From NCBI GenBank assembly GCA_004193205.1, contig RZUM01000003.1, positions 434,001 through 498,000 of the forward strand: a stretch of DNA of 64,000 nucleotides. The letters are read 5' to 3'. The notes under the pieces are model-generated. The model was given only the letters and a program-made list of their open reading frames with translations, was not told the origin of the DNA and ran no database searches. The DNA comes from Gordonia sediminis. GTDB lineage: Bacteria > Actinomycetota > Actinomycetes > Mycobacteriales > Mycobacteriaceae. Shown here piece after piece: positions 45,338 through 54,958 of the stretch (within the stretch, counting starts at the first letter, position 1; every line of letters starts with the position of its first letter). The position numbers and the translations under genes were made by a program.

Positions 45338-48300
45338 CGGGTCCCCTCCCCCAGCAGATCCGACAGATCCTCGATCAGCGATGGCGGGACCCGCCACTCG
45401 AACACACCGCAGCCCGGCGGTGTCGCCGGTCCGACCATCCCGCGCACGAAGTGGTACTGCACCGGACCGAAATGTGCGGCGGCCGAGTAGCCCGGCAGCC
45501 GCCAACGCAGGTAGCGGTGCAGCGCAACCGAATACAGCAGAGCCTGTAACGGGTAGTTGGCACCCATCATCTCCGTGGCCATCGCCTCGACCGAGAAGTC
45601 CTCGGCGCCGAGCTCGCCGGCGCGCAGCCGGTTCGTCTTGTAGTCGACGATGACGAACCGGCCGTCCGGAATACGCAGCACCGAGTCGACGCTGCCGGTC
45701 AGGAAGCCACGGAACCGCTGCGGCGGCAGTTCCCGCAGTCGCGCCGAGTAGTCGGCGAGCGGGTCGTCGGGTGCGAGGTGCTCATCGAGCAGGTCGGCGA
45801 TCGCCGTCATCGTGACCGCCCGTTCGGCGTCCGCGGATCCGTCGCCGACCAGCGGGAACTCGAACTCCATCTCGGCGAGGCGATCGCGCGGCCTGATGGA
45901 GCTCAGGTCACCGAACCCGAGTGGTGTCCTCAGCACGCCCACCAGCGCCTCGGTGAGTCTCTCCACGTCGACGTCGACCAGACGGCGCTCGATCGACGCA
46001 CGGCACAGCTCGCGGACATGCGCTGTGAGGTCGGCCGCGTCGGTGTCGACGTATTCGAGGACCTCGTGCACGAGGGTGCCGAACGCGGCGCCGTAGGGCA
46101 TCTGGTTCATCAGGGACGGGGTCGCGGATGTCGATGCCGGCTTGGCCGGTGCGACGGTGTCGTCGGCCGGTTCGTCGGCGATCAGGTCGCCGTCGGCCTC
46201 GCTGCCCGACCCGAGGAGCGGGGCACGGGTGTGTGCAGCACTCGCCACGATCGCCGAATACGAAGTACGGCGCCAGTTCTGGTCGATGACCCGGTCGAAT
46301 CGGGCGACCTCGAGGTCATCGGCTACCGCGGCCGGCGCCGCCGGCTCCACCCGCGCCGGGTTGGACCGACCCGCGCTCTCCACACGGATGGACCCGTCCG
46401 CGGTCTGATGCCCCCACAGGACACGGGCAATGCCGTCGTCGTCGCCGACGTCGACGGTGTCGGGGATCTGCGGCGAATCGCCGTTGCGTCCGAACAGGAT
46501 TCGATGTAGTGCCGAGTTCCGGGTGTGGTAGGCCGGCGCCCACCACGCCACCACCTGTGACTGGGCGCGGGTGAGCGCCACGTACAGCAGTCGCAGGTCC
46601 TCGCCCGCCGCCTCGGTCTCGTACTGCCGCCACCGCTCCGCATAGCCCGGAGCTTCCTTGCCGGCCACGTCCAGGCGGCGCTCACCGTGTTCGTCGTGAT
46701 AGGTGAAGGTCGCGCGGTTCGAGTTGCGGGTGCCGTCCCAGGCGAACGGCAGATAGACGATCGGGAACTGCAGGCCCTTGCTGCGATACACCGTCATGAT
46801 CTGGACGGCCTGGGTGTCTCGGTCGAGTCGTCGGGTCTGGTCCTCGTGGCGCTGCCACCGGGTGGTGTCGGCGACGCGTTCGGCGAGCCACTCGTGTAGC
46901 GCGCCAAGGCCGCAGTCGGTGTCGGCGACCTGGGTGTTGCACAGCGCCGAGACCTGCAGTAGGTCGGTGAGGGCACGTTCCCCGTCGCGGGCACCCAGTA
47001 CCCGTTCCGGTACCGCCATCCGGCCCACGAGGCGTTGGGACATCGCGGCGAACCCGCCTTCGGCGAACACCCGCCCGAGATCCTGCAGCAGCAAGGCGAG
47101 TTCGGCGGTGCCGGTCCCGTCGTCGGCGGCCAGCCGCTGCGGGGTCCACCCGATCAGCGGCGTCAGCGCCGCCATCCGAACCAGATCGCTGCGCGACGGC
47201 TGCTCGATCGCGCGCAGCACCGCCAGCCACTGCCGGGCGGCGGCGGTGTGGAACACGCTGGTTCCCGAACCGATGACCGCCGCGACGCCGTGGTGGGAAA
47301 GCTGTTGTCGCAGTGGTTCGATGGTCTTGTTGAGGGTCACCAGGACCGCGATGTCGCCGGGCTCGACGGGCCGCCGCACCCCGTCCACCTCGATGGTGGT
47401 GCCGGAGGCGAGCAGGCCGGCGATGTCGGCCGCGACGTCGGCGATGACGCGGTCGCGCACCAGTCCCACCGTGGCGAAACCGCTCGGTCCGGTCATCGTG
47501 AAGGTCCGACGTGCGAAGGCCCGGATCCGGACCGGTGGCACACCGTGGATACGGCTACCCGGATGAGCGGCCTCGACGTCGTGCACGACGATCCTCGGGT
47601 TACCGAGTTCGGCGCCGCCGTACAGCCGGCCCAGCGCCCCGACCAGGGCACCGTCGGACCGCCGGTTGACGTCGAGGACCCGCAGGGTGTCCGCGGTCTT
47701 GACCGCCTGCAGGTAGGCGAGCACCTCGGCGCCGCGGAATCCGTAGATGGACTGTTTCGGATCACCGACCAGAACGAGCGTCCGGTGACCGTGGAAGCAT
47801 CTGCGGACGATCTCCCACTGTTGCGGGTCGGTGTCCTGGAACTCGTCGACGAGCACCACATCGAACACCGCACGGATTCGCTCGCAGGCGGCCTCGCCGA
47901 CGACGGGATCAGTCACGATGCGATACAGGATCATCTGCAGGTCGTCGTAGGTCCGCAACCGCGACAACCGTTTCCGACTCTCGACGATGTCCCGGATCTT
48001 GCCGGCGAAGCCGATGCGGCGACGGGCGGCGACGGCCCTCGCACCGCCCGCGTCGTCGAGGTCGGCGGCGGTCGGCGCGAGCTTCGCACCGGGTTGTCGG
48101 ACCGTGTCCCGAGCGATCGCGGCGGCGTCGGCATAGGTGATCTCCGGCCGCTCGGTGCCCGCGTAGCCGCGGATGTAGAGGTCGAGGGCGGCCTCGTCGA
48201 CGAGATCGTCGACGTCCTCCACGATCTCGTGGATCAGGTCCCGTTCGCCCAGGAAGCCCAGGGCGTCGAGCATGCGGTTGCAGAAGGTGTGGGTGGTGGC

Positions 48301-48678
48301 GATGGTGGAGGCGTCGAAATCCGACAGCGCCCGCGACAGCCGTTCGCGACGGGTCGCGACCAGTTCGGGTGTGCCCGAGGTCAGATACCCGACGAGCGGG
48401 TCGCTGTGGGTGCGTGCCGCCTGAGGGTCGGACAGGGCGGGATCGGACAGGGCGGCGACGAGGTCGCGGACCCGATCACGCATCCGTTCGCGCAGTTCGG
48501 CGGTGGCCGCCCGGCTGAATGTGACCAGTAGGAGTTTGTCGATCGACAGACCGTCGGCGATGTGGCGGGCGGCGACGCCGACGATGGCGTAGGTCTTGCC
48601 GGTGCCGGCGCTGGCCTCGAGGACCGTGGTGCCCTCGGGCAGTGGCGCGGCGATGTCGAACGGGGCGGCGGTGGTCAT
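45334..48678 (-). CDS. recB: RecBCD subunit RecB (helicase/nuclease)
   Basis: A 1114-residue protein with a UvrD-like 3'-5' helicase (Walker A EASAGTGKTYA near 20-30; DVVLVDEFQDTDPQQW near 270; LLYVALTRAQSQV near 690) and a C-terminal RecB-type nuclease. The nuclease active site is seen in GRFVIVDYKTNRLRAGE near 1030 and MEFEFPL before it. It sits between recC and recD with ATGA overlaps on both sides. Mycobacteria also use AdnAB; only RecBCD is in this window. Confidence 0.96.
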   Translation of the reverse strand: MTTAAPFDIAAPLPEGTTVLEASAGTGKTYAIVGVAARHIADGLSIDKLLLVTFSRAATAELRERMRDRVRDLVAALSDPALSDPQAARTHSDPLVGYLTSGTPELVATRRERLSRALSDFDASTIATTHTFCNRMLDALGFLGERDLIHEIVEDVDDLVDEAALDLYIRGYAGTERPEITYADAAAIARDTVRQPGAKLAPTAADLDDAGGARAVAARRRIGFAGKIRDIVESRKRLSRLRTYDDLQMILYRIVTDPVVGEAACERIRAVFDVVLVDEFQDTDPQQWEIVRRCFHGHRTLVLVGDPKQSIYGFRGAEVLAYLQAVKTADTLRVLDVNRRSDGALVGALGRLYGGAELGNPRIVVHDVEAAHPGSRIHGVPPVRIRAFARRTFTMTGPSGFATVGLVRDRVIADVAADIAGLLASGTTIEVDGVRRPVEPGDIAVLVTLNKTIEPLRQQLSHHGVAAVIGSGTSVFHTAAARQWLAVLRAIEQPSRSDLVRMAALTPLIGWTPQRLAADDGTGTAELALLLQDLGRVFAEGGFAAMSQRLVGRMAVPERVLGARDGERALTDLLQVSALCNTQVADTDCGLGALHEWLAERVADTTRWQRHEDQTRRLDRDTQAVQIMTVYRSKGLQFPIVYLPFAWDGTRNSNRATFTYHDEHGERRLDVAGKEAPGYAERWRQYETEAAGEDLRLLYVALTRAQSQVVAWWAPAYHTRNSALHRILFGRNGDSPQIPDTVDVGDDDGIARVLWGHQTADGSIRVESAGRSNPARVEPAAPAAVADDLEVARFDRVIDQNWRRTSYSAIVASAAHTRAPLLGSGSEADGDLIADEPADDTVAPAKPASTSATPSLMNQMPYGAAFGTLVHEVLEYVDTDAADLTAHVRELCRASIERRLVDVDVERLTEALVGVLRTPLGFGDLSSIRPRDRLAEMEFEFPLVGDGSADAERAVTMTAIADLLDEHLAPDDPLADYSARLRELPPQRFRGFLTGSVDSVLRIPDGRFVIVDYKTNRLRAGELGAEDFSVEAMATEMMGANYPLQALLYSVALHRYLRWRLPGYSAAAHFGPVQYHFVRGMVGPATPPGCGVFEWRVPPSLIEDLSDLLGEGTR

Positions 48679-51600
48679 GTCGTCGTCTCGTGTTCCATCA
48701 GGGGTTCCCAGACCAGCCGGGCCAGACCGGTGAACAGCGGATCACCCGGATCGCCGGGCAACCGCAGCCCGCACCAGCGACCGTCGTCGGGCAGGGTCTG
48801 GCCGAACAGTGTGTCGGCGTCGACGTCGGCCGTCACGTCGCCGCCGAAGACCAGACGCAGGTAGCGATCCCGTCCCGCGCCGAAGTCGCCGTCGAAGGAC
48901 CGGCGCGCGGCGGGCAGCGACGTCGCGACCGCGCCGCCGCGGCGATGATGGGCGACGAACTCGGCGGCCGGATCGATCGGCAGCGGCAGCACCCGCCGTA
49001 GTCCGGCGTCGCGCAGGGAGACGAGATCGGTCAGCACACCCAGCGGGTCGTCGGGAATCGCGTACAGCGACCGCGCCACCCCGCCGCGTCGTCCCGGCCG
49101 CCGGGCGACAACCAGGCCACCGAGGACCTCCGCTCCGTCGGGGTCACCGACCCGTGCCGCGGCCAGCGCCACCAGACGCACCCAGGTACCCAGCCGCTGT
49201 TTGGCCCGCAGCTTGGAGTAGGTCGCGGTGACGACGGTGCCGCCGAAGATGTCGCCGACGGTTCCGTAGAGCCGACGCCCGTCGGGCAGCGCCACCGTCA
49301 GGTCGGCGGTCACCGGCCGGCCCGCGCGGGCGGCGGCGGCCGCGTCGAACACCGCGGTCACGTCGGCGGAGATCTCCTGCAGCTCCCGGGTGCCGAAGGT
49401 GAACGGCGGCAACGTTCCCCGCCGCAGTTCGGCGGCCTGACAACGGGCCAGCTCCTCGCCCGCGAGCATCCGGTGCAGGAATCGGTCGCCGATACCCCAC
49501 CGCTCCAGTGCGTCGAGTTCGACGTCGAGTTGGTCGGCGTGGGGCCGCTCGTCGTCGGGGACCCGGGCGCCGAGCCGCTGCCGGACGAACCCTTCGATGG
49601 GGTTGAGCAGGAAGGACACCAGGTCGTCGAGGTCGATGTCGGCGTCGGGTGGGGGCGGAATCGCGATGTCGGCGATGGGGGGCCTCTCCGTCGGTACCCG
49701 GCCCAGCGATCGCGCGCCGGCGAGCAGCGCGCGGTCGAAGCTGAGCGGACCGTCGATCCCCGTGATCGTGCCCGGACGGAAGTTGGCGGCGTCGAATCCG
49801 TGCAGGGTGTGGTGCCGGACGCAGCCCCGGGCGGCGCTGTCGGGACGGGTCAGCGCGTCGACCGTGTCGACGAGTTCGCTGACCACCACCGCCGGCGGGA
49901 TCCGTTCTCCGGACACCGGGTCGGCACCGCTGTAGAAGACCAGCAGGTTGTCGCGCGCCGCGCAGATCGCGTCGAGGAACAGCTGTCGGTCCTCGTCGCG
50001 CGGATTGCGTTCTCCCACCAGCGGTTCGCGCCCGAGGATGTCGTCGCCGTCGATCCGCTGGGCCCGCGGGAACGCGTCGGCGTCGACACCGAGCAGCACG
50101 ATCACCCGATGCGGCACCGACCGCATCGGCACCATCGAACACACCGTCAGCTCGCCGGTCCGAAAGTTGGCGCGTGTGGGCGCCGCGGCGACGAGTACGG
50201 CAACCAGATCGCGGATGTCACCGAGTCGGAGCCGGATGCGCTCATCGGTGTCACCGCTGTCACGGTGGCCGTCGAAGACGGTGGTCAGCGCTCGGATCGC
50301 CTGGGCGCGTTGCCATTCCTCGTCGCGCCCGGTGAGCACCAGGGCGTCGATCACGCCGACGAGGATCTCGATCCACCGCTGCAGCGGATGCGTCCCGGAC
50401 AACGAGTCGAGGATCTCCGACAGCCGCGCGATGAACTCGGCGAACCGCCCGGCGAGATCGATCTCGGTGCTCTCCACGCCGGCCAATGGCAGGGCGGTGT
50501 CGAGCCACTCGCCGTCGGCCTCCTCGGCGACCGCGCCGAGCACGATGCGGTCCAGCCCCGTGGCGAAGGTACCCTGCCCGAACCCCGCCAGCCCGAACCG
50601 CGCGCGCTGACCGTCGCCGATGCCCCATCGGACGTTGCTGCCCGCCAACCACTCCCGGATCATGTCCAGGTCGTCGTCGCTCACGTCGAAGCGTTGACGG
50701 ACTGGGGTCCTGCCAAGCAGATCGAGAACCTCGCCGGCGGTGACCCGACCGGCAGCCAGTTCCACGACGGTGGCCACGACGTCGAGAACCTCGTTGGTGG
50801 TGCGCAACCCGCGGTCGGCGAGTCGCACGCGCAGTTCGAAGGCCGGATGGCCCAGACCCGGCTGACCGAACGCCCCGCGGATCAGGGGAGCGAACGCCTC
50901 CACGTCCGGACACATCACCAGGACGTCGCGCGGTTGCAGAGTCGGGTCGTCGGCGAACAGATGCAGTAGGCGGTCACGAAGCACCTCGACCTGCCGTTCC
51001 CGGCCGTGGCAGGAGTGGATCTCGACGGAGTTGTCGGCCGGCACCGACCCGACCTCGAGGCGGTCGTCGCGGATGCCCGCCTGCAGGGCCGCGAGCACCG
51101 ACCCACACTCTGCGACGGCCGTCACCGGCGGGTGGTGCACGACGCGGTCTGCGACAGGCGCCACCCGCAGCTGCAGTTCGGTCACGTCCCGCGACAGACT
51201 CGACAGCAGCGGGTGTGTGAGTCGCGCCGGCGTCAGCTCGGCACGCCGCATCGTCGGCATCGTCGGCATCGTCGGCGCCGCGGCGGTCACCGCATCCCAC
51301 AGGGCGGGTCCGGGGTGGGGCACGAACAGATGCACCTCGCGATGGACGGCGAGCGCGGCGAGCACCGCCAGCAGCGACTCGCTGACGCGGGTCGGCCCGA
51401 ACACCGACAGCCGTTCGGGCAGGTCGGTCGACGTCGGGTCGTCACGCAATCGGGCGCACACCCGCGGCAGGTCCTCGGCGGGATGCGGCTCGCCGATCGA
51501 CTCGCGCACCGCTCGCCAGAAAGCCGGTTGCCAACCGAGATCGTCGGGCACCGACCGCCCGGCGCCGTCGGTGTCGTGTCCGGCGGCCCAGTCCGACAGC

Positions 51601-52067
51601 ATCGCCGGGCGCTGACGCCCGTACCCGTCGAACAGCTCGGCGATCTGTCGGGCCGTCGCGAAGCGGCGGCCGCGCCGGTGGTCGTCGACCTCGGTGTCGG
51701 CTCCGACGTGTCGGGCCAGCACCGCGAGGCCGGGGTCGTCGATGGTCTCGTCGAGGACCCGCAGCACGGGCCAGGTCATCGCCGAACCTCGCCACCGGTC
51801 GGCCCCCGACGACGCACCGCGGACGTCACCGATCACCCGGTCGGTCAGCGCCGCCGGGGAGGTGAAGTCGATGTTCGCCGCGACGCCGTCGCCACCTCCC
51901 GACGCGCCGAGGCGGGTGGCGAGGCGCTGCTGCAGCCACCGCTCCACACCGGGTGCGGGTATCGCCACGACCTCGGGACTCAACGGGTCCGCCGGCGGGC
52001 TCGACAGCAGATCCGCGAGCGCATCGGCGAGGGCGTCGGTGCGCTCGGCGCGATGCAGGTGAAACAT
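48675..52067 (-). CDS. recC: RecBCD subunit RecC
   Basis: A 1130-residue subunit that holds RecB and RecD together and scans for Chi. It has an inactive helicase-like N-terminal half (MFHLHRAERTDALADALADLL, then GVERWLQQRLATRLGA) and an inactive nuclease-like C-terminal region. Blocks such as VMCPDVEAFAPLIRGAFG and VILLGVDADAFPRAQRIDGDDILG are conserved in RecC. It is first of the rec genes and coupled to recB by ATGA. A thioesterase gene lies 33 bases upstream on the same strand. Confidence 0.95.
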   Translation of the reverse strand: MFHLHRAERTDALADALADLLSSPPADPLSPEVVAIPAPGVERWLQQRLATRLGASGGGDGVAANIDFTSPAALTDRVIGDVRGASSGADRWRGSAMTWPVLRVLDETIDDPGLAVLARHVGADTEVDDHRRGRRFATARQIAELFDGYGRQRPAMLSDWAAGHDTDGAGRSVPDDLGWQPAFWRAVRESIGEPHPAEDLPRVCARLRDDPTSTDLPERLSVFGPTRVSESLLAVLAALAVHREVHLFVPHPGPALWDAVTAAAPTMPTMPTMRRAELTPARLTHPLLSSLSRDVTELQLRVAPVADRVVHHPPVTAVAECGSVLAALQAGIRDDRLEVGSVPADNSVEIHSCHGRERQVEVLRDRLLHLFADDPTLQPRDVLVMCPDVEAFAPLIRGAFGQPGLGHPAFELRVRLADRGLRTTNEVLDVVATVVELAAGRVTAGEVLDLLGRTPVRQRFDVSDDDLDMIREWLAGSNVRWGIGDGQRARFGLAGFGQGTFATGLDRIVLGAVAEEADGEWLDTALPLAGVESTEIDLAGRFAEFIARLSEILDSLSGTHPLQRWIEILVGVIDALVLTGRDEEWQRAQAIRALTTVFDGHRDSGDTDERIRLRLGDIRDLVAVLVAAAPTRANFRTGELTVCSMVPMRSVPHRVIVLLGVDADAFPRAQRIDGDDILGREPLVGERNPRDEDRQLFLDAICAARDNLLVFYSGADPVSGERIPPAVVVSELVDTVDALTRPDSAARGCVRHHTLHGFDAANFRPGTITGIDGPLSFDRALLAGARSLGRVPTERPPIADIAIPPPPDADIDLDDLVSFLLNPIEGFVRQRLGARVPDDERPHADQLDVELDALERWGIGDRFLHRMLAGEELARCQAAELRRGTLPPFTFGTRELQEISADVTAVFDAAAAARAGRPVTADLTVALPDGRRLYGTVGDIFGGTVVTATYSKLRAKQRLGTWVRLVALAAARVGDPDGAEVLGGLVVARRPGRRGGVARSLYAIPDDPLGVLTDLVSLRDAGLRRVLPLPIDPAAEFVAHHRRGGAVATSLPAARRSFDGDFGAGRDRYLRLVFGGDVTADVDADTLFGQTLPDDGRWCGLRLPGDPGDPLFTGLARLVWEPLMEHETTT

Positions 52068-52100
52068 GTTCCTCGCCTTGCGGTTTCGTGGTTGGGGAGG

Positions 52101-52529
52101 TCAGTTCCGGACCGGCAGTCCGGCTCCTGAGACCTGATGTGCCGCGATCACCTCGCGCACGGCGTCGGGAATCGGTCGCGGCCGTCCCACCCCGTCGACC
52201 GACACCATCGTGGTCTCGGCGACCGCACAGGTCTGTCCGGTCGGGTCGATCAGCGTCAGCACCATCGTGAACGACGCGGTACCGACTCGGCCCACGCACG
52301 TCCGCACGGTGACGGGGTCGAGGCCATAGTCGAGGGTCGCGGTGAAGACGATGTCCTGCCGCGCGACGACCATCGAGTAGTCCGCGGGCCGATCGGGCAG
52401 CCACGTCGCAAATGAACGCACCCGGCTCTCCTCGAAGAGACGAGCGAACTGCACGTTGTTGATGTGGTTGTTGATGTCCATGTCGCCCCACCGCAGTTGC
52501 AGGGCCATCTCTAGGTGTTGGTCGGCCAC
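52101..52529 (-). CDS. Acyl-CoA thioesterase (hot-dog fold)
   Basis: A 142-residue 4-hydroxybenzoyl-CoA thioesterase-like protein. LRWGDMDINNHINNVQFARLFEESRVR carries the family motif with catalytic Asp (WGDMDxxxHxNN). GTG 52529 is used; ATG 52508 also works and gives MALQLRWGD. Longer starts would read through a noncoding 24-bp repeat. It is upstream of recC by 33 bases on the same strand, so the recCBD operon may start here. Substrate chain unknown. Confidence 0.87.
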   Translation of the reverse strand: MADQHLEMALQLRWGDMDINNHINNVQFARLFEESRVRSFATWLPDRPADYSMVVARQDIVFTATLDYGLDPVTVRTCVGRVGTASFTMVLTLIDPTGQTCAVAETTMVSVDGVGRPRPIPDAVREVIAAHQVSGAGLPVRN

Positions 52530-52544
52530 GATCGAAGACCCTAT

Positions 52545-52664
52545 CGGCTGTCTCCGACAGGGCCTCAGCGGCTGCCTCCGACAGGGCCTCGGCGGCTGCC
52601 TCCGACAGGGCCTCGGCGGCTGTCTCCGACAGGGCCTCAGCAGCTGTCTCCGACAGGGCGTGCG
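52545..52664. repeat. 24-bp tandem repeat, about five copies
   Basis: Units begin at 52545, 52569, 52593, 52617 and 52641 (CGGCTGYCTCCGACAGGGCCTCRG), the last one diverging after 18 bases. Copies 1, 4 and 5 contain the perfect hairpin CTGTC-tcc-GACAG; copies 2 and 3 have one mismatch. The array lies between the divergent thioesterase and GNAT genes. Confidence 0.95.
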
Positions 52665-52767
52665 ACGGCGAGGCCGCCCGGCGCAGACACACCCGTCCGA
52701 TGGGCGCAGCGCGGAAGCGGGGAGACCGTAGACTCTCCCGAGGCAGACGTGAGGCGAGGGGGAAGTC

Positions 52768-53385
52768 GTGATCTTGGAGACGGCCCGGTTGCGGCTGCGT
52801 CCGGTCGAGATGTCCGATGTCGACTCGCTCGTGGAGCTCGACAGCGACCCGGCCGTGATGCGGTTCGTCACCGGAGGCACCCCGACGCCCCGGGAGGTCA
52901 TCGAGGACTGGGTGCTGCCCCGCGCACGGGCCGAACTCCTGGCGCATCGCACCGGGATGTGGGCGGCGAGCGAGCGGACGAACGCCGGCTTCGTCGGGTG
53001 GTTCGCCCTGCGGACCCCCCGGCACAGCAGCCGTTCCGAGCTCGAGTTGAGTTATCGGCTCCGTCGCGACGCATGGGGCCGGGGGTTCGCGACCGAGGCC
53101 TCGCGGGCGCTGATTGCGATGTCGTTCCGGGAGATCGCCGCCGACCGCGTCTTCGGCAGCACCCTGGCAGCCAACTCGCCGTCGCGCCGCGTGATGGAGA
53201 AGGTCGGTATGCGGCTGTCTGCGATCCGGCTGTCCGGCGACGAGGAGTTGTCCGGTCTCGGCGGCGGGGAAGTCGAGTACGAGCTGCTGCGCAGCCACTG
53301 GGAGGCGGCAGCATTGGCGTGGTCGCCACCCCGTGCGGCATCATGGACGGCGCGACGGCCGGATGTTGCCGACCTCACGGCGTGA
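52768..53385 (+). CDS. GNAT-family N-acetyltransferase
   Basis: A 205-residue acetyltransferase of the RimJ/RimL type. It starts ILETARLRLRPVEMSDVDSLVEL, has the acetyl-CoA pyrophosphate-binding loop YRLRRDAWGRGFATEASRALI near 90-110, and LAANSPSRRVMEKVGM near 145. GTG 52768 is preceded by a purine-rich GAGGGGGAAG. The last 40 residues are a family-foreign, Ala/Arg-rich tail. The acceptor may be a ribosomal protein N-terminus or a small molecule. Divergent from the thioesterase/rec operon. Confidence 0.88.
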   Translation: MILETARLRLRPVEMSDVDSLVELDSDPAVMRFVTGGTPTPREVIEDWVLPRARAELLAHRTGMWAASERTNAGFVGWFALRTPRHSSRSELELSYRLRRDAWGRGFATEASRALIAMSFREIAADRVFGSTLAANSPSRRVMEKVGMRLSAIRLSGDEELSGLGGGEVEYELLRSHWEAAALAWSPPRAASWTARRPDVADLTA

Positions 53386-53520
53386 CCACGGAAATCCGCG
53401 GCGTCGTCGCATGCCCACGCACCGCGGGGTCTTCGGCGAGACCGATCGCCGATGATTGACTACCGTTAGGGGGCGTGCGGTAGTAGCCGACCTCCCCATT
53501 CGACAGGAGATGTTCTTCAT

Positions 53521-54945
53521 ATGAGCAGCCCGACTCCGTCCTCAGCCCGGCCCCACGTGGTCATCGTCGGTTCCGGATTCGGCGGGTTATTCGCCGCCCA
53601 GCGACTGGCCAAGGCCGACGTCGACGTCACCCTCATCGCGAAGACGACGCATCACCTGTTCCAGCCGATGCTGTATCAGGTGGCCACCGGCATCATCGCC
53701 GAAGGCGAGATCGCCCCCGCGACACGCGTGATCCTGCGTAAACAGAAGAACACCCGAGTCCTGCTGGGCGACGTGTTCAAGATCGATCTCGAGGACCGGA
53801 CGGTCACCTCGCGGCTACTCGAGCGGATCACGGTGACACCCTTCGACCACCTGATCATTGCGGCCGGCGCCGATCAGTCGTACTTCGGCAATGATCACTT
53901 CGCCGAGTTCGCCCCCGGTATGAAGACGATCGACCATGCACTCGAGCTGCGTGGCCGGATTCTCGGCGCGTTCGAGCAGGCCGAGCTCTCGGACGATCCG
54001 GCGGAACGGGCCAAGCTGCTCACGTTCGTCGTCATCGGCGCGGGCCCCACCGGCGTCGAGATGGCGGGCCAGATCAAGGAGATGAGCGACAAGACCCTCA
54101 AGGGCACCTTCCGCAACATCGACCCGACCGAGGCCCGCGTGATACTCCTCGATGCCGCACCGGCGGTGTTGCCGCCGTTCGGCGAGAAGTTGGGCCGCAA
54201 GGCGGCCGAACGGCTGGAGAAGATGGGCGTGGAGATCCAGCTCAACGCCATGGTCACCGGCCTCGACTACGACGGCCTGGAGGTCAAGGACAAGGACGGC
54301 ACCACCCGCCGGATCGAGTCGCAGTGCAAGGTGTGGTCGGCGGGCGTGCAGGCCAGCCCGCTGGGTAAGCAGCTCGCCGAGCAGTCAGGTGTCGAACTCG
54401 ACCGCGCCGGCCGCGTGAAGGTCCTCCCGGATCTGTCGATCCCGGGCCACCCGCACGTGTTCGTGGTGGGAGACATGATGGCCGTCGACGGTGTGCCCGG
54501 GGTCGCGCAGGGCGCCATCCAGGGTGGCCGGTACGCCGCGGATGCGATCAAGGCTGAGCTGAAGGGTCACACGCCGTCGGAACGCAAGCCGTTCAGCTAC
54601 TTCGACAAGGGCTCGATGGCCACGGTGTCTCGGTTCAGCGCGGTGATGCAGGTGCCGATCCCGGGCCTGAAGAACAAGAAGTTCGAGACCGAGGGCTACT
54701 TCGCGTGGCTGGGCTGGCTGGCGCTGCACCTGGTGTACCTCGTCGGCTTCCGCAACCGGCTGAACACCCTGGTCAACTGGTTCTTCGCGTTCAGCACCCG
54801 TCATCGCACGCAGCTCGCCGTGACCGAGCAGCAGGTCTACGCACGTACCGCGCTCGGAGCGCTCAGCGCGATGGAGAACAAATCGGTGCCCGAGGTGGAG
54901 GCGGAGTCGGCGGGCGCCGAGTCGACGGCCGTCGAGGCCAGCTGA
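53521..54945 (+). CDS. ndh: Type II NADH dehydrogenase
   Basis: A 474-residue membrane-associated flavoprotein passing electrons from NADH to menaquinone without proton pumping. FAD motif VVIVGSGFGGLFAAQRLAKAD near 12, quinone-side TTHHLFQPMLYQVATGIIAEGEIAPATR, the NADH motif FVVIGAGPTGVEMAGQ near 168 and FVVGDMMAVDGVPGVAQGAIQGGRYAA near 320 are seen. The C-terminal amphipathic membrane helix (YFAWLGWLALHLVYLVGFRNR) is present, followed by an acidic tail. Sequence is close to mycobacterial Ndh. Monocistronic, convergent with ureD. Confidence 0.96.
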   Translation: MSSPTPSSARPHVVIVGSGFGGLFAAQRLAKADVDVTLIAKTTHHLFQPMLYQVATGIIAEGEIAPATRVILRKQKNTRVLLGDVFKIDLEDRTVTSRLLERITVTPFDHLIIAAGADQSYFGNDHFAEFAPGMKTIDHALELRGRILGAFEQAELSDDPAERAKLLTFVVIGAGPTGVEMAGQIKEMSDKTLKGTFRNIDPTEARVILLDAAPAVLPPFGEKLGRKAAERLEKMGVEIQLNAMVTGLDYDGLEVKDKDGTTRRIESQCKVWSAGVQASPLGKQLAEQSGVELDRAGRVKVLPDLSIPGHPHVFVVGDMMAVDGVPGVAQGAIQGGRYAADAIKAELKGHTPSERKPFSYFDKGSMATVSRFSAVMQVPIPGLKNKKFETEGYFAWLGWLALHLVYLVGFRNRLNTLVNWFFAFSTRHRTQLAVTEQQVYARTALGALSAMENKSVPEVEAESAGAESTAVEAS

Positions 54946-54958
54946 TCTGGGACACGCC

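Noticed and set aside
52530-52952. Extension of the thioesterase with repeated CRRQPPRP
   Set aside because: This is the 24-bp tandem repeat in translation; homologues start near the WGDMD motif.
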